Shown here: positions 47,201 through 54,887 of the stretch, piece by piece
Numbering within the stretch: the stretch's first letter is position 1
Layout: each line of letters starts with the position of its first letter
Assembly (NCBI RefSeq): GCF_004217565.1
Contig: NZ_SHLA01000001.1
Location: 744,001 to 808,000 of the forward strand
DNA length: 64,000 nucleotides
Origin: Zhihengliuella halotolerans
Lineage (GTDB): Bacteria; Actinomycetota; Actinomycetes; Actinomycetales; Micrococcaceae
Direction: 5' to 3'
The notes under the pieces: model-generated
Seen by the model: the letters and a program-made list of their open reading frames with translations, nothing else
The model's database searches: none
What the model was told of the DNA's origin: nothing
Program-made: the position numbers and the translations under genes

Positions 47201-47582
47201 GAACCTCGGCCTCGGCCGCGGGGACCAGGGTGACCCGGTGACGGATCAGGAACTGCTCGCCGCCCTGGAACATGTGGGGCTCGGCCCCTGGTTCGAGGGG
47301 AAGCCGGATGGTCTGGACACCCGCATCGGTTCAGGCGGGCACGCGCTCTCGGGCGGGCAGCGCCAGCGCCTCGCCGTGGCCCGGGCGCTCGTGGCGCGGG
47401 CCGACGTCGTCCTCCTCGACGAGCCGACCGCCCACCTGGGTGAGGACGAAGCGTCCTCGCTCATCGCGGACCTGCGCGCGGCGCTCGCCGACCGGGCGGT
47501 CGTGCTGGTCACTCACGACGAACGCCTCGGCGCCGCCGGTGACGTCCGCGTGCGCCTCGGCGCGGTGGGGGCGCCGGCCTAG
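44265..47582 (+). CDS. cydDC: Fused thiol-reductant ABC exporter CydDC
   Basis: 1105 residues joining CydD and CydC in one chain. The heterodimer exports cysteine/glutathione-type thiols (haem binding also reported) and is needed to assemble cytochrome bd. First half: membrane domain about 20-320 and nucleotide-binding domain with Walker A GPSGSGKT near 373, a non-canonical signature LSPGELRRLAIARA and ADEPTGHL. A Pro/Ala linker lies near 545-560. Second half: membrane domain about 570-860 and Walker A GPSGSGKS near 920, canonical LSGGQRQRLAVARA and LLDEPTAHL. The asymmetric signatures suggest one degenerate ATP site. ATG overlaps the cydB stop; the stop shares CTAG with convergent parC. Confidence 0.95.
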   Translation: MARTTSPLAPLLEADLPGTRRRLTLLAAFAFAKAVGLILVADALAVGIGQVASGDRLDATRLAVWGLLGAGLRAGAIGATKLLAQRAGLGAKEELRSRLLRHRMTSRPATGHDDVGTVSALATRGLDGLDAYFTTYVPALMTAAVVPAVVGLRILAADWVSALIVALTVPLVPLFMVLIGLHTQERIAAAAAGVARLSSHLLELAQGLPALIGLRRAGAKRRALGEVSERYRATTMETLRTAFLSSLALELIATISVAVVAVFVGVRLVHGDMELTAGLVALILAPECFLPLREVGAAFHASEDGVEALRRTRERVDEAGRVRPVTPVAGVARVGAPAGGVELRGLAVEYDGEAVVGPVSLALRPGDVEVFDGPSGSGKTSLLAAVAGTLPDAALRGRYVVDAERTLWIPQHPTTTESTVADELGLYAGRPLARREGDAVLEAVGLHGTGDADPATLSPGELRRLAIARAVARVRHGAPVDVVLADEPTGHLDAENAERVRDVVVQLIAGRAALVATHDRRLAARLRGQRAPAESPGTTDAPHSDAIPGARDATPEASARGAAWRAVLGGLPRRRVALALAVGTVSALFAAALTGVSGWLIVSASHQPPMLHLMVAIVGVRFFGIGRSVARYTEQLLVHDALLTWASTTRQRVWDGLVASPRWWGRITRGGGSLEYLVTRLDEVRDGLPRVLFPPVTGLLAAAGVCTAIGAWAPDALWVALAATVLGWVVLPAVVVRIDAAARADVIEHRAWLARRVPVLLRAADQLRANGAAATALRAFTRHDGAASARLVATGRAESVAAAAAAGIASVGAVAALLASAGHGGETAAMSALLLLALAEPMATTATAAQNARSLDEGVRRLAAVLPSEDADLAEPATGTSPIDGLRAVDVDAGWEDGAERVLSGVSAGVVRGSWAVVSGPSGSGKSTLLAVLLGELAPGAGRIEVLRSGAWREAYDADHSRIAWCPQEAHLFDSSVRANLGLGRGDQGDPVTDQELLAALEHVGLGPWFEGKPDGLDTRIGSGGHALSGGQRQRLAVARALVARADVVLLDEPTAHLGEDEASSLIADLRAALADRAVVLVTHDERLGAAGDVRVRLGAVGAPA

Positions 47583-50209
47583 TCGGTCTCGACGACGCCC
47601 GGGTCGCCGAACGGGATCGAGTCCTGCTCGGGGGCCGCCAGCGGCGCGCGGCGCGGTTCCTCGCTCCGCAGCGACTCCAGCACCGAATCGGACTCCGACG
47701 CGGCGCCGTCGCCCTCCGGGGCATCATCGCGACCGCTGACGGTGCCGGCGAGAAGCTCGATCCGCTGCGCGAGGGGCACCCCGGAGCCATCGCGTCGGCC
47801 GTGCTCGGTGGGCAGGGCGCGGGCGACGCCCGCGGCCGAGCTGGCCTTCGCCGGCCCGGGGCCCGCGAACGCCAGGGACAGGTTGTCCTCGCCCTTGAGG
47901 AAGCGGTGCGCGCGGACGCCGGCCGTGGCGCGGCCCTTCGTCGGGTACTCGGCGAGCGGAGTGACCTTCACGGTGCCCGCCTCGGTGCCGGGCAGCGCGC
48001 CGGAGCCGGAGGCGATCGTGACGACGACGGAGCGGTCGTCGTCGGCGGCGATACCGAAGAAGAGCGCCCGGTCGTCCGCGGCGAGCTTGACGCCCGCCAT
48101 GCCGCCGGCCAGCCGACCCTGCGGGCGAACGGTGGCGGCGGGGAAGCGCAGCAGCCGCGCCTGCCGGGTGATGAACACGAGGGCGTCGTCGTCGCGGGCC
48201 GCGCCCGCCCCGATGACCTCATCGCCGTCCTTGAGCGTGATGGCCTCGAACTCGTCGCGGTTGAGCGGGTAGTCAGGGCTCACGCGCTTGACGACACCGG
48301 CAGCCGTGCCGAGGGCGAACGGCTCGTTCATCGGGACGATCGCGACGACGGACTCGCCCTTCTGCATGGTGGCGAACTCCTTGACGGGGACGCCCTGGGC
48401 CAGCGGCGGGAAACCGGGGGAGGGGGCGAGCACGGGCATGTCCACGACCTGCAGGCGGATCAGGCGCCCCGCCGACGTCAGCGCGCCGACCTCCCCCCGG
48501 GCCGTGGTCGGCACCAGGGATCGGACGGCGTCGTGCTTGACGCGCGGCCCGGTCTCGCCGAGCGGGGAACGGTCGGCCGTGCGCGCGAGCTGGCCCGATG
48601 CGGAAAGCAGTACGTAGCAGGGGTCGTTGGCGATTTCGAGCGGTACCGACGTCTTGGCCCCCGGGGCGGCCGGCTCGCTCGGCAGTGCAGAGCCCTTCAG
48701 TGGCTTTCCGTCGTCCTTCTTCTGCAGCACGGTCCGCCGCGGCGTCGCGAACTTCTCGGCGACGTCGGCCAGCTCGGTGGAGACGACGTCGCGCAGGCGC
48801 TCGTCGGAGGCGAGAATGGCTTCGAGCTCTTCGATCTCGGCCTTGAGCTTGTCGCGCTCAGCTTCCAGCTCGATCTGCGAGTACTTGGTCAGCTGACGCA
48901 GGCGCAGCTCCAGGATGTGATTCGACTGGACCTCGGTGAGGTCGTAGATCTTCATGAGGCGCTCGCGGGCCGCGGCCGTCTCATCGGAAGTGCGGATGAT
49001 CTGGATGACCTCGTCGATGTCGAGGATCGCCACGAGCAGGCCCTCGACGAGGTGCAGCCGGTCGCGCCGCTTGCCGAGGCGGAACGCGGTGCGGCGGCGG
49101 ACGACGTCGAGCCGGTGACCGACGTAGACCTGCAGCAGTTCCAGCAGGCCCATGGTCCGGGGCTGCCCGTCGACGAGAGCGACGTTGTTGATGCCGAAGG
49201 AGTCCTCCATCGGCGTGAACTTGAAGAGCTGGGCGAGCACCGCGTTCGGGTTGAAGCCGTTCTTCAGCTCGATCACGAGCCGCATGCCGTGTTTGCGGTC
49301 GGTGAGGTCGACGACGTCGGAGATCCCGGTCAGCTTCTTCGCCGTGACCGCGTCCTTGATCTTCTCGATGACCTTCTCGGGGCCGACCATGTAGGGCAGC
49401 TCGGTGACCACCAGGCCCTTCTTGCGGGCCGAAATCTGCTCGAGGGCGACCTTCGCGCGGGTCTTGAACGAGCCGCGCCCCTTCGCATATGCGTCCTTGA
49501 TGCCGTCCAACCCGACGATGATGCCGCCGCCGGGCAGGTCGGGGCCGGGGATGAACTTCATGACGTCCTCGAGCGTGGCCTCCGGGGTCGCGACGAGGTG
49601 TCGGGCCGCGGCGATGACCTCGCCGAGGTTGTGCGGGGCCATGTTGGTGGCCATGCCGACGGCGATGCCCGTCGTGCCGTTGACCAGCAGGTTCGGGAAC
49701 GCCGAGGGCAGCACGTCGGGCTGGGTCAGCTGGTTGTCGTAGTTGGGGACGAAGTCGACGACGTCCTCGTCCAGGTTGTCCGTCATCGCGACGGCGGTCG
49801 CGTCCATCCGGGCCTCGGTGTAGCGGGCGGCGGCCGGGCCGTCGTCGAGCGAACCGAAGTTCCCGTGCCCGTCGACCAGGGGCAGGCGCATCGCCCACGG
49901 CTGGGCGAGGCGGACCATCGCGTCGTAGATCGCACCATCGCCGTGCGGGTGCAGCTTGCCCATGACCTCGCCGACCACGCGGGCGCTCTTCACATGGCCT
50001 TTGTCCGGGCGTACGCCCATCTGCGTCATCATGTAGAGGATGCGACGCTGGACAGGCTTGAGGCCGTCGCGGGCGTCCGGGAGGGCGCGCGAGTAGATCA
50101 CCGAGTAGGCGTACTCCAGGAAGGAGTCCTCCATCTCGCTGGTGACATCGACGTCCACGATGTTCTCCGTGAAGTCCTCGTCGAGTATCGAACTCTGCCG
50201 ACGCGCCAT
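47579..50209 (-). CDS. parC: DNA topoisomerase IV subunit A (ParC/GyrA type)
   Basis: 876 residues from ATG 50209 (MARRQSSILDEDFTENIVD), chosen over a longer frame for GGAGGG upstream. It cuts and rejoins DNA together with ParE. The QRDR-like region reads HVKSARVVGEVMGKLHPHGD with YDAMVRLAQPW. The catalytic Tyr is in AARYTEARMDATAVAM. The coiled coil and C-terminal beta-pinwheel follow, with no obvious GyrA box QRRGGKG, which supports topo IV. The tail after about residue 770 is Ala/Asp-rich and variable. It is convergent with cydDC, stop codons overlapping. Confidence 0.94.
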   Translation of the reverse strand: MARRQSSILDEDFTENIVDVDVTSEMEDSFLEYAYSVIYSRALPDARDGLKPVQRRILYMMTQMGVRPDKGHVKSARVVGEVMGKLHPHGDGAIYDAMVRLAQPWAMRLPLVDGHGNFGSLDDGPAAARYTEARMDATAVAMTDNLDEDVVDFVPNYDNQLTQPDVLPSAFPNLLVNGTTGIAVGMATNMAPHNLGEVIAAARHLVATPEATLEDVMKFIPGPDLPGGGIIVGLDGIKDAYAKGRGSFKTRAKVALEQISARKKGLVVTELPYMVGPEKVIEKIKDAVTAKKLTGISDVVDLTDRKHGMRLVIELKNGFNPNAVLAQLFKFTPMEDSFGINNVALVDGQPRTMGLLELLQVYVGHRLDVVRRRTAFRLGKRRDRLHLVEGLLVAILDIDEVIQIIRTSDETAAARERLMKIYDLTEVQSNHILELRLRQLTKYSQIELEAERDKLKAEIEELEAILASDERLRDVVSTELADVAEKFATPRRTVLQKKDDGKPLKGSALPSEPAAPGAKTSVPLEIANDPCYVLLSASGQLARTADRSPLGETGPRVKHDAVRSLVPTTARGEVGALTSAGRLIRLQVVDMPVLAPSPGFPPLAQGVPVKEFATMQKGESVVAIVPMNEPFALGTAAGVVKRVSPDYPLNRDEFEAITLKDGDEVIGAGAARDDDALVFITRQARLLRFPAATVRPQGRLAGGMAGVKLAADDRALFFGIAADDDRSVVVTIASGSGALPGTEAGTVKVTPLAEYPTKGRATAGVRAHRFLKGEDNLSLAFAGPGPAKASSAAGVARALPTEHGRRDGSGVPLAQRIELLAGTVSGRDDAPEGDGAASESDSVLESLRSEEPRRAPLAAPEQDSIPFGDPGVVETD

Positions 50210-50282
50210 AGGTGTCTGGTTTCCCTCCGTGGATCCGAGTGACGTGCTGCGTCGCCTCCAGACGGGAGCCGCACGCAGGACG

Positions 50283-50288
50283 TAGGCT
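50283..50288 (+). promoter_or_regulatory. Leaderless -10 element TAGGCT for the GNAT/ACS gene
   Basis: TAGGCT ends 6 nt (AAGCCT) before the ATG at 50295, without a Shine-Dalgarno. Confidence 0.65.
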
Positions 50289-50294
50289 AAGCCT

Positions 50295-53030
50295 ATGGCG
50301 GAGCAAGGCGAAAACGGCGAATATCCGGCCCACTGGGAGGCTGATGTCGTCCTGCGCGACGGTTCGACGGCACACCTGCGCCCGATCGCCCCCACGGACG
50401 CCGCCGAGCTGCAGCGGTTGCACACGTCGCAGTCCGAGAAATCGATCTACCTGCGCTTTTTCACGTACAAGTCCAAGCTGACCTCCAAGGAGCTGGCACG
50501 GTTCACCCGCGTCGACCACCGGGACCGGGTCGCGTTCGTCACCGTCCGCGGCGGGGCCATCATCGGGGTCGGTCGCTACGACCGCCTCGACGACCCCGCC
50601 GAGGCGGAGGTCGCGTTCAATATCGCGGACAATGCCCAGGGCAAGGGCGTCGGCTCGATCCTGCTCGAGCACCTGGCCGCGGCGGCCCGCGAGAACGGCA
50701 TCGAGCGTTTCAGCGCCGAGGTGCTGCCCGAGAACCGGAAAATGCTCACCGTGTTCGCCGAGGCCGGCTACGAGGTCGGGCGCAGGTTCGACGACGGCGT
50801 CGTCGCCCTGGAGTTCCCCATCGACCCGACCGCCCGGTCCCGCGCCGTCATGGAGGCCCGCGAACACCGGGCCGAGGCCCGGAGCCTCGCCGGGCTGCTC
50901 GCCCCGCGCTCGGTCGCCGTCATCGGTGCGAGCCGCGAGTGGGGATCGCCCGGCCACACCCTGCTGACCAACCTGATCGAGGGCGGCTTCGACGGACCTG
51001 TCTACGGCATCAACCCCGATGCCCTCGAAATCGCCGGCATGGTCTCCTACGCCCGCATCGGAGACGTTCCGGGCGACGTTGATCTGGCCGTCATCGCGGT
51101 GCCGCGCACGGAGCTGGAAGCGGTCGTGGCAGACTGCGCTGCTCAGGGGGTCCGCGGCGTCGTCGTCATCACGGCCGGATTCGACGCTGCCGGTGAGGAC
51201 TCGGCCGCGCAGCAGCGCGAACTCGTCCGCGTCGCCCGCAGCAACGGCATGCGTCTCGTGGGGCCGGCGTCCCTGGGTCTCATCAACACTGCCTCAGGTG
51301 TCAGGCTGAACGCCTCGGTGGCCCCGGGCATGCCGAAGGCAGGCACTCTCGGGCTCTTCAGCCAGTCGGCCGCGATGGGCGTCATCCTGTTCACCACGGC
51401 CAGCCGCCGCGGCGTGGGCGTCTCGAACGTCGTCTCAGCGGGAAACCGGGCGGACGTCTCCGGCAACGATGCGATGCAATTCTGGGAGGACGACGAGTCG
51501 ACCTCCGCCGTCGGACTGTATCTGGAGAGTTTCGGCAACCCGCGTAAGTTCTCCCGCATCGCCCGCCGGCTCTCGCGCTCCAAACCCGTCATCGTCGCCA
51601 AGAGCGACTACATGGGGGTGCGGCTGCCCCCGGGACACGCCGTGCGCACCACGCAGGCCCCGCTCGGCGCGGTCGACGAGATGCTGCGCCAGTCCGGCGT
51701 CATCCGGGTCCAGACCAGCGAGCAACTGATGGATATCGCGCAGATCGTCGCGAGCCAGCCGTTGCCGGAAGGCGGCCGGGTCGCCGTCGTGGCGAACTCC
51801 GAGTCACTCGTCGACAACGTCGCGGACGCCGCTGGCCAGCACGGCCTCGAACCGACGCATACGAACGGTTCACTGCAACTCGACGACGGCCAGTCGCGCG
51901 CCCTGCCGCGCCTGAACCGGGCGCTCGCCGAGGCGCTCGAACCGGCCGACGTCGACGCTGGGCTCCTCGTGCTGCTTCCCGTGCGCGGAATCGCCGTCGA
52001 GACATTGGCCCGCGCCGCCTACGACGCCGGTCGGGCCGCTGGCAAACCCGTCGTCGTCGCGTTCGCCGGCCAACTCGACCCGGCGTTCCCCGCGGAGGGT
52101 GTCCTTGAAGAGGGGGAGGGGCCCGCCGTCGCGTCCGCCCAGGACGCGGACGTCGCCGCCCTCCAGCCAGCCATCCCCTATTTCGCCAGCCCGGGGCAGG
52201 CTGCGGCCGCGCTGGGGCGGATCGCGGCCTACGTGAAGTGGCGGGAGCGCGACTTCGGCGAGCCGGTCGAGGTTCCCGACGCCGACGTCGACCGGGCCGA
52301 GTCGCTGCTCGCCGGCTATCTGGGCCGCGTGGCCGACGCGGAGTTGCTCCGCCTGGACCGAGGGCAGGTCGCCGAGCTGCTCGGCTGCTACGGCATCTCC
52401 GTGCTGGAGTCCGCGCCGTTCGACACCGAGGATGAGGCCGCAGCCGCCGCCGGACGCGTCGGGTACCCGGTCGCACTGAAAACGACCGACGAGCACCTGC
52501 GGCACCGGCTCGATCTCGGCGGGGTCCGCTTGAACATCTACGACGAGGAGAGCCTACGCGGGAACATCCGGCACATGCGCAGCATCCTCGAGCCCTTCGG
52601 GGTCGTCGGGCTCGAGCTGCAGGCCATGGCCGAATCGGGGCAGGGCTGCGTGGTCCGGGCCCTCGAAGATCCGCTGCTCGGCCCGCTCGTCTCCTACGGC
52701 CTGGCCGGGGACGCCGTGAACCTGCTGGACGACTGGGCCCACGTCATCCCGCCGTTGAGCAGCACGGACCTCGCGGAATTCATCCGCCGCCCGCGGGCGG
52801 CGCGGAAACTGTTCGGATACCAAGGGCTGCCCGCGGTCGATGTCGCCGCGCTCGAGGACGTGCTCAACCGAGTCGCGACGCTCAAGGACCAGCATCCTGA
52901 GGTCGCGCTGCTCGAGCTCAACCCCGTCCTGGTGTCCGCCCGCGGCGTGACGGTCCTGTCAGCCGACGTGCGGATCGGCAATCCGGCCGAGCGCACGGAC
53001 AGCGCTCGGCGGGCGATGTCGAAATACTGA
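50295..53030 (+). CDS. GNAT acetyltransferase fused to ADP-forming acyl-CoA synthetase-like protein
   Basis: 911 residues. Domain order: N-terminal GNAT (about 15-180; LRPIAPTDAAELQRLH, FNIADNAQGKGVGSILLEHL as acetyl-CoA loop), then CoA-binding Rossmann (about 198-320; SVAVIGASREWGSPGHTLL), succinyl-CoA-ligase-like domains (about 330-640), and an ATP-grasp domain (about 690-900; GYPVALKTTDEHLRHRLDLG). This is the architecture of bacterial protein lysine acetyltransferases of the Pat/PatZ group, with the GNAT at the N-terminus as in many actinobacteria, whereas E. coli PatZ carries it at the C-terminus. The synthetase part in such proteins is often catalytically silent and senses acyl-CoA; that is inference here. 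Likely targets include acetyl-CoA synthetase. Confidence 0.9.
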   Translation: MAEQGENGEYPAHWEADVVLRDGSTAHLRPIAPTDAAELQRLHTSQSEKSIYLRFFTYKSKLTSKELARFTRVDHRDRVAFVTVRGGAIIGVGRYDRLDDPAEAEVAFNIADNAQGKGVGSILLEHLAAAARENGIERFSAEVLPENRKMLTVFAEAGYEVGRRFDDGVVALEFPIDPTARSRAVMEAREHRAEARSLAGLLAPRSVAVIGASREWGSPGHTLLTNLIEGGFDGPVYGINPDALEIAGMVSYARIGDVPGDVDLAVIAVPRTELEAVVADCAAQGVRGVVVITAGFDAAGEDSAAQQRELVRVARSNGMRLVGPASLGLINTASGVRLNASVAPGMPKAGTLGLFSQSAAMGVILFTTASRRGVGVSNVVSAGNRADVSGNDAMQFWEDDESTSAVGLYLESFGNPRKFSRIARRLSRSKPVIVAKSDYMGVRLPPGHAVRTTQAPLGAVDEMLRQSGVIRVQTSEQLMDIAQIVASQPLPEGGRVAVVANSESLVDNVADAAGQHGLEPTHTNGSLQLDDGQSRALPRLNRALAEALEPADVDAGLLVLLPVRGIAVETLARAAYDAGRAAGKPVVVAFAGQLDPAFPAEGVLEEGEGPAVASAQDADVAALQPAIPYFASPGQAAAALGRIAAYVKWRERDFGEPVEVPDADVDRAESLLAGYLGRVADAELLRLDRGQVAELLGCYGISVLESAPFDTEDEAAAAAGRVGYPVALKTTDEHLRHRLDLGGVRLNIYDEESLRGNIRHMRSILEPFGVVGLELQAMAESGQGCVVRALEDPLLGPLVSYGLAGDAVNLLDDWAHVIPPLSSTDLAEFIRRPRAARKLFGYQGLPAVDVAALEDVLNRVATLKDQHPEVALLELNPVLVSARGVTVLSADVRIGNPAERTDSARRAMSKY

Positions 53031-53094
53031 GTACCGTCCCGCGTCATCCGACCGGCCGCCGACGCCCTGATACTTCGGAATCGCGCGGCGTCGA

Positions 53095-53100
53095 TAGACT
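53095..53100 (+). promoter_or_regulatory. Leaderless -10 element TAGACT for the DUF5998 gene
   Basis: TAGACT ends 7 nt before the ATG at 53108. GGAACC in the gap is not a usable Shine-Dalgarno. Confidence 0.6.
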
Positions 53101-53107
53101 GGAACCT

Positions 53108-53728
53108 ATGTTCTCGCGACCCCAGAACCCATCGGATGCACTAGACGCGCTACCCGCCCTGCGCCACAGCCTCAGCCGGGCCGGTTTCTACCCCCAGCTG
53201 GTCGAAGACGTCGTCGTGGACGCCCTCGACTCGGATGTGCCTGTGGATCATTTCATCCATCTCGAAACCCACTTCGACCGCGACGAGGTGCACCGTCACA
53301 TCACCGCTCTCGTGCTCACTCACGACGTCCTCGTGATCGTCCACGTCGACGACCAGCAGCTCGACGACAAGGGCGACCACGTCGCGGCCCAGGCCTCCAC
53401 CGAGACGGTCCCGGTCGCGCGCATCGGGTCGGTCCTGCTCAGCTCGGTCTACCACCAGCCACAGGACTACAAGTCCGGAGATCCGGTACGCGAGATGACC
53501 TTGGCCATCGCCTGGTCCGGGGGCCAGCGCCTCGATTTGATGCCGGCCGGCTGCTCGGACGCGCAGTGCGACGCCGACCACGGCTACACGGGCACGGTCG
53601 CCCGCGAGGACCTCGTCCTGCGGATCAGCGCGGAGGCCGACGGGCCCACGGCCGTCGAAGACGCCCGCCGATTCGCCCGCGCCCTGCGCAAGATCAACAC
53701 CGCTGCCGCACTCGGACGTCGGGCCTAG
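53108..53728 (+). CDS. DUF5998 family protein
   Basis: 206 residues, soluble, no signal peptide or membrane helix. It fits the actinobacterial DUF5998 family encoded next to an alkaline-phosphatase-like gene (assignment from memory of context and sequence). Landmarks: LRHSLSRAGFYPQLVEDVV, HRHITALVLTHDVLVIVHVDD and CSDAQCDADHGYTGTVARED, the last with a Cys/His/Asp cluster that could bind metal. The role is unknown. The phosphodiesterase gene follows 7 nt later, so they are one transcript. Confidence 0.82.
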   Translation: MFSRPQNPSDALDALPALRHSLSRAGFYPQLVEDVVVDALDSDVPVDHFIHLETHFDRDEVHRHITALVLTHDVLVIVHVDDQQLDDKGDHVAAQASTETVPVARIGSVLLSSVYHQPQDYKSGDPVREMTLAIAWSGGQRLDLMPAGCSDAQCDADHGYTGTVAREDLVLRISAEADGPTAVEDARRFARALRKINTAAALGRRA

Positions 53729-53735
53729 CCGCCGG

Positions 53736-54887
53736 ATGTCGTCCTCCGAGCTGCCCGCGGTTCCCCGCTACGACGGTGCGCACCTGCGCCATGTCCTGCC
53801 CAGCTCCGCCGCCGTGCTGGGCGTCCCGGGCTACGAGAACACCCTGGGTCTGCCGGCTGCCCGGCGCGTCTGCGTCGTCATGGTCGACGGGCTCGGCCTG
53901 TCCCTGTTGAAGGCTCGCGGTGGGCACGCCCCGTTCCTGCGTCGCGCGCTGGAATCGAACCGGACGTTGGACGTGTCTTTCCCGACGACAACGGCCGCGT
54001 CGCTCGCGAGCTTCGCCACCGGTGCGACGCCGGCAGAGCACGGCATCGTCGGGTACGACGTCGTCGACCCCGGCACCGGGCACGTGGTCAACCAGCTCGG
54101 AAACTGGCCCGGCTGGCTCGACCCGGTCCAGTGGCAGCCGCATCCGACGGTGCTCGAGCGCGCCGCCGAGGTGGTCGGCGTCACGACGGTGAGCCTGCCC
54201 GAGTTCGCGTCCTCGCAGTTGACCCGTGCGGCCCTGCGCGGGGGGGATTTCGTGGGCGCCCGCTCGGTTCAGGCGCGTGTGCGTGCGGCCTCCGAGTCCC
54301 TCGCGAAGCATGAGCGGTCGCTCGTCTACCTGTACTTCAACGAGCTCGACAAGACGGGCCACCGCCACGGGGCCGGGTCTCTGAAGTGGGGCGAGCAGCT
54401 CGAGGAGCTGGACTTTGCTCTGCGGACGCTGACCAAGCGCCTGCCGGCGTCGACTCTTGTCCTGCTCACAGCCGACCACGGGATGGTCGACGTCCCGGTG
54501 AAACAGCGCATCGACTACTCGCTGCACGCGGATCTGGTGGCCGGGGTCGAGCTCACGGCGGGGGAGCCGCGAGCCGTGCAGCTGCACGTGGCGGACCCGG
54601 CGCGGGCGGACCGTGTCGCGGATGCTTGGCGTGCGCACTTCGGCGCCAAGGTCTGGGTGCTCACGCGCGACGAAGCCGTCGCGGGCGGCTACTTCGGTTC
54701 AGAACTGCGCGACGGCGTCGCCGCCCGGATCGGCGACGTTCTGGTGTTGGCGCGTGAGCACGAGCTGGCGCTCTACGACGGGCGCCGGGTCGCCCCGCAC
54801 GCCTTCGACATGGTGGGCCAGCACGGCTCGCTCACGCGCGCTGAGCGCGAGGTGCCGCTGCTGACGCTTGCGACGCCGAGGGGCTAG
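53736..54887 (+). CDS. Alkaline phosphatase superfamily nucleotide pyrophosphatase/phosphodiesterase
   Basis: 383 residues. It is a two-metal phosphodiesterase fold of the NPP branch. Metal and nucleophile motifs are visible: VVMVDGLGLSLL (metal Asp), FPTTTAASLASFATG (Thr nucleophile), LYFNELDKTGHRHG (Asp/His), LLTADHGMVDVP (Asp-His) and FDMVGQHGSLT (His). No signal peptide, so it is cytoplasmic; the substrate is not readable. It is cotranscribed with the DUF5998 gene and ends convergent with sepH, the two stop codons sharing CTAG. Confidence 0.9.
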   Translation: MSSSELPAVPRYDGAHLRHVLPSSAAVLGVPGYENTLGLPAARRVCVVMVDGLGLSLLKARGGHAPFLRRALESNRTLDVSFPTTTAASLASFATGATPAEHGIVGYDVVDPGTGHVVNQLGNWPGWLDPVQWQPHPTVLERAAEVVGVTTVSLPEFASSQLTRAALRGGDFVGARSVQARVRAASESLAKHERSLVYLYFNELDKTGHRHGAGSLKWGEQLEELDFALRTLTKRLPASTLVLLTADHGMVDVPVKQRIDYSLHADLVAGVELTAGEPRAVQLHVADPARADRVADAWRAHFGAKVWVLTRDEAVAGGYFGSELRDGVAARIGDVLVLAREHELALYDGRRVAPHAFDMVGQHGSLTRAEREVPLLTLATPRG

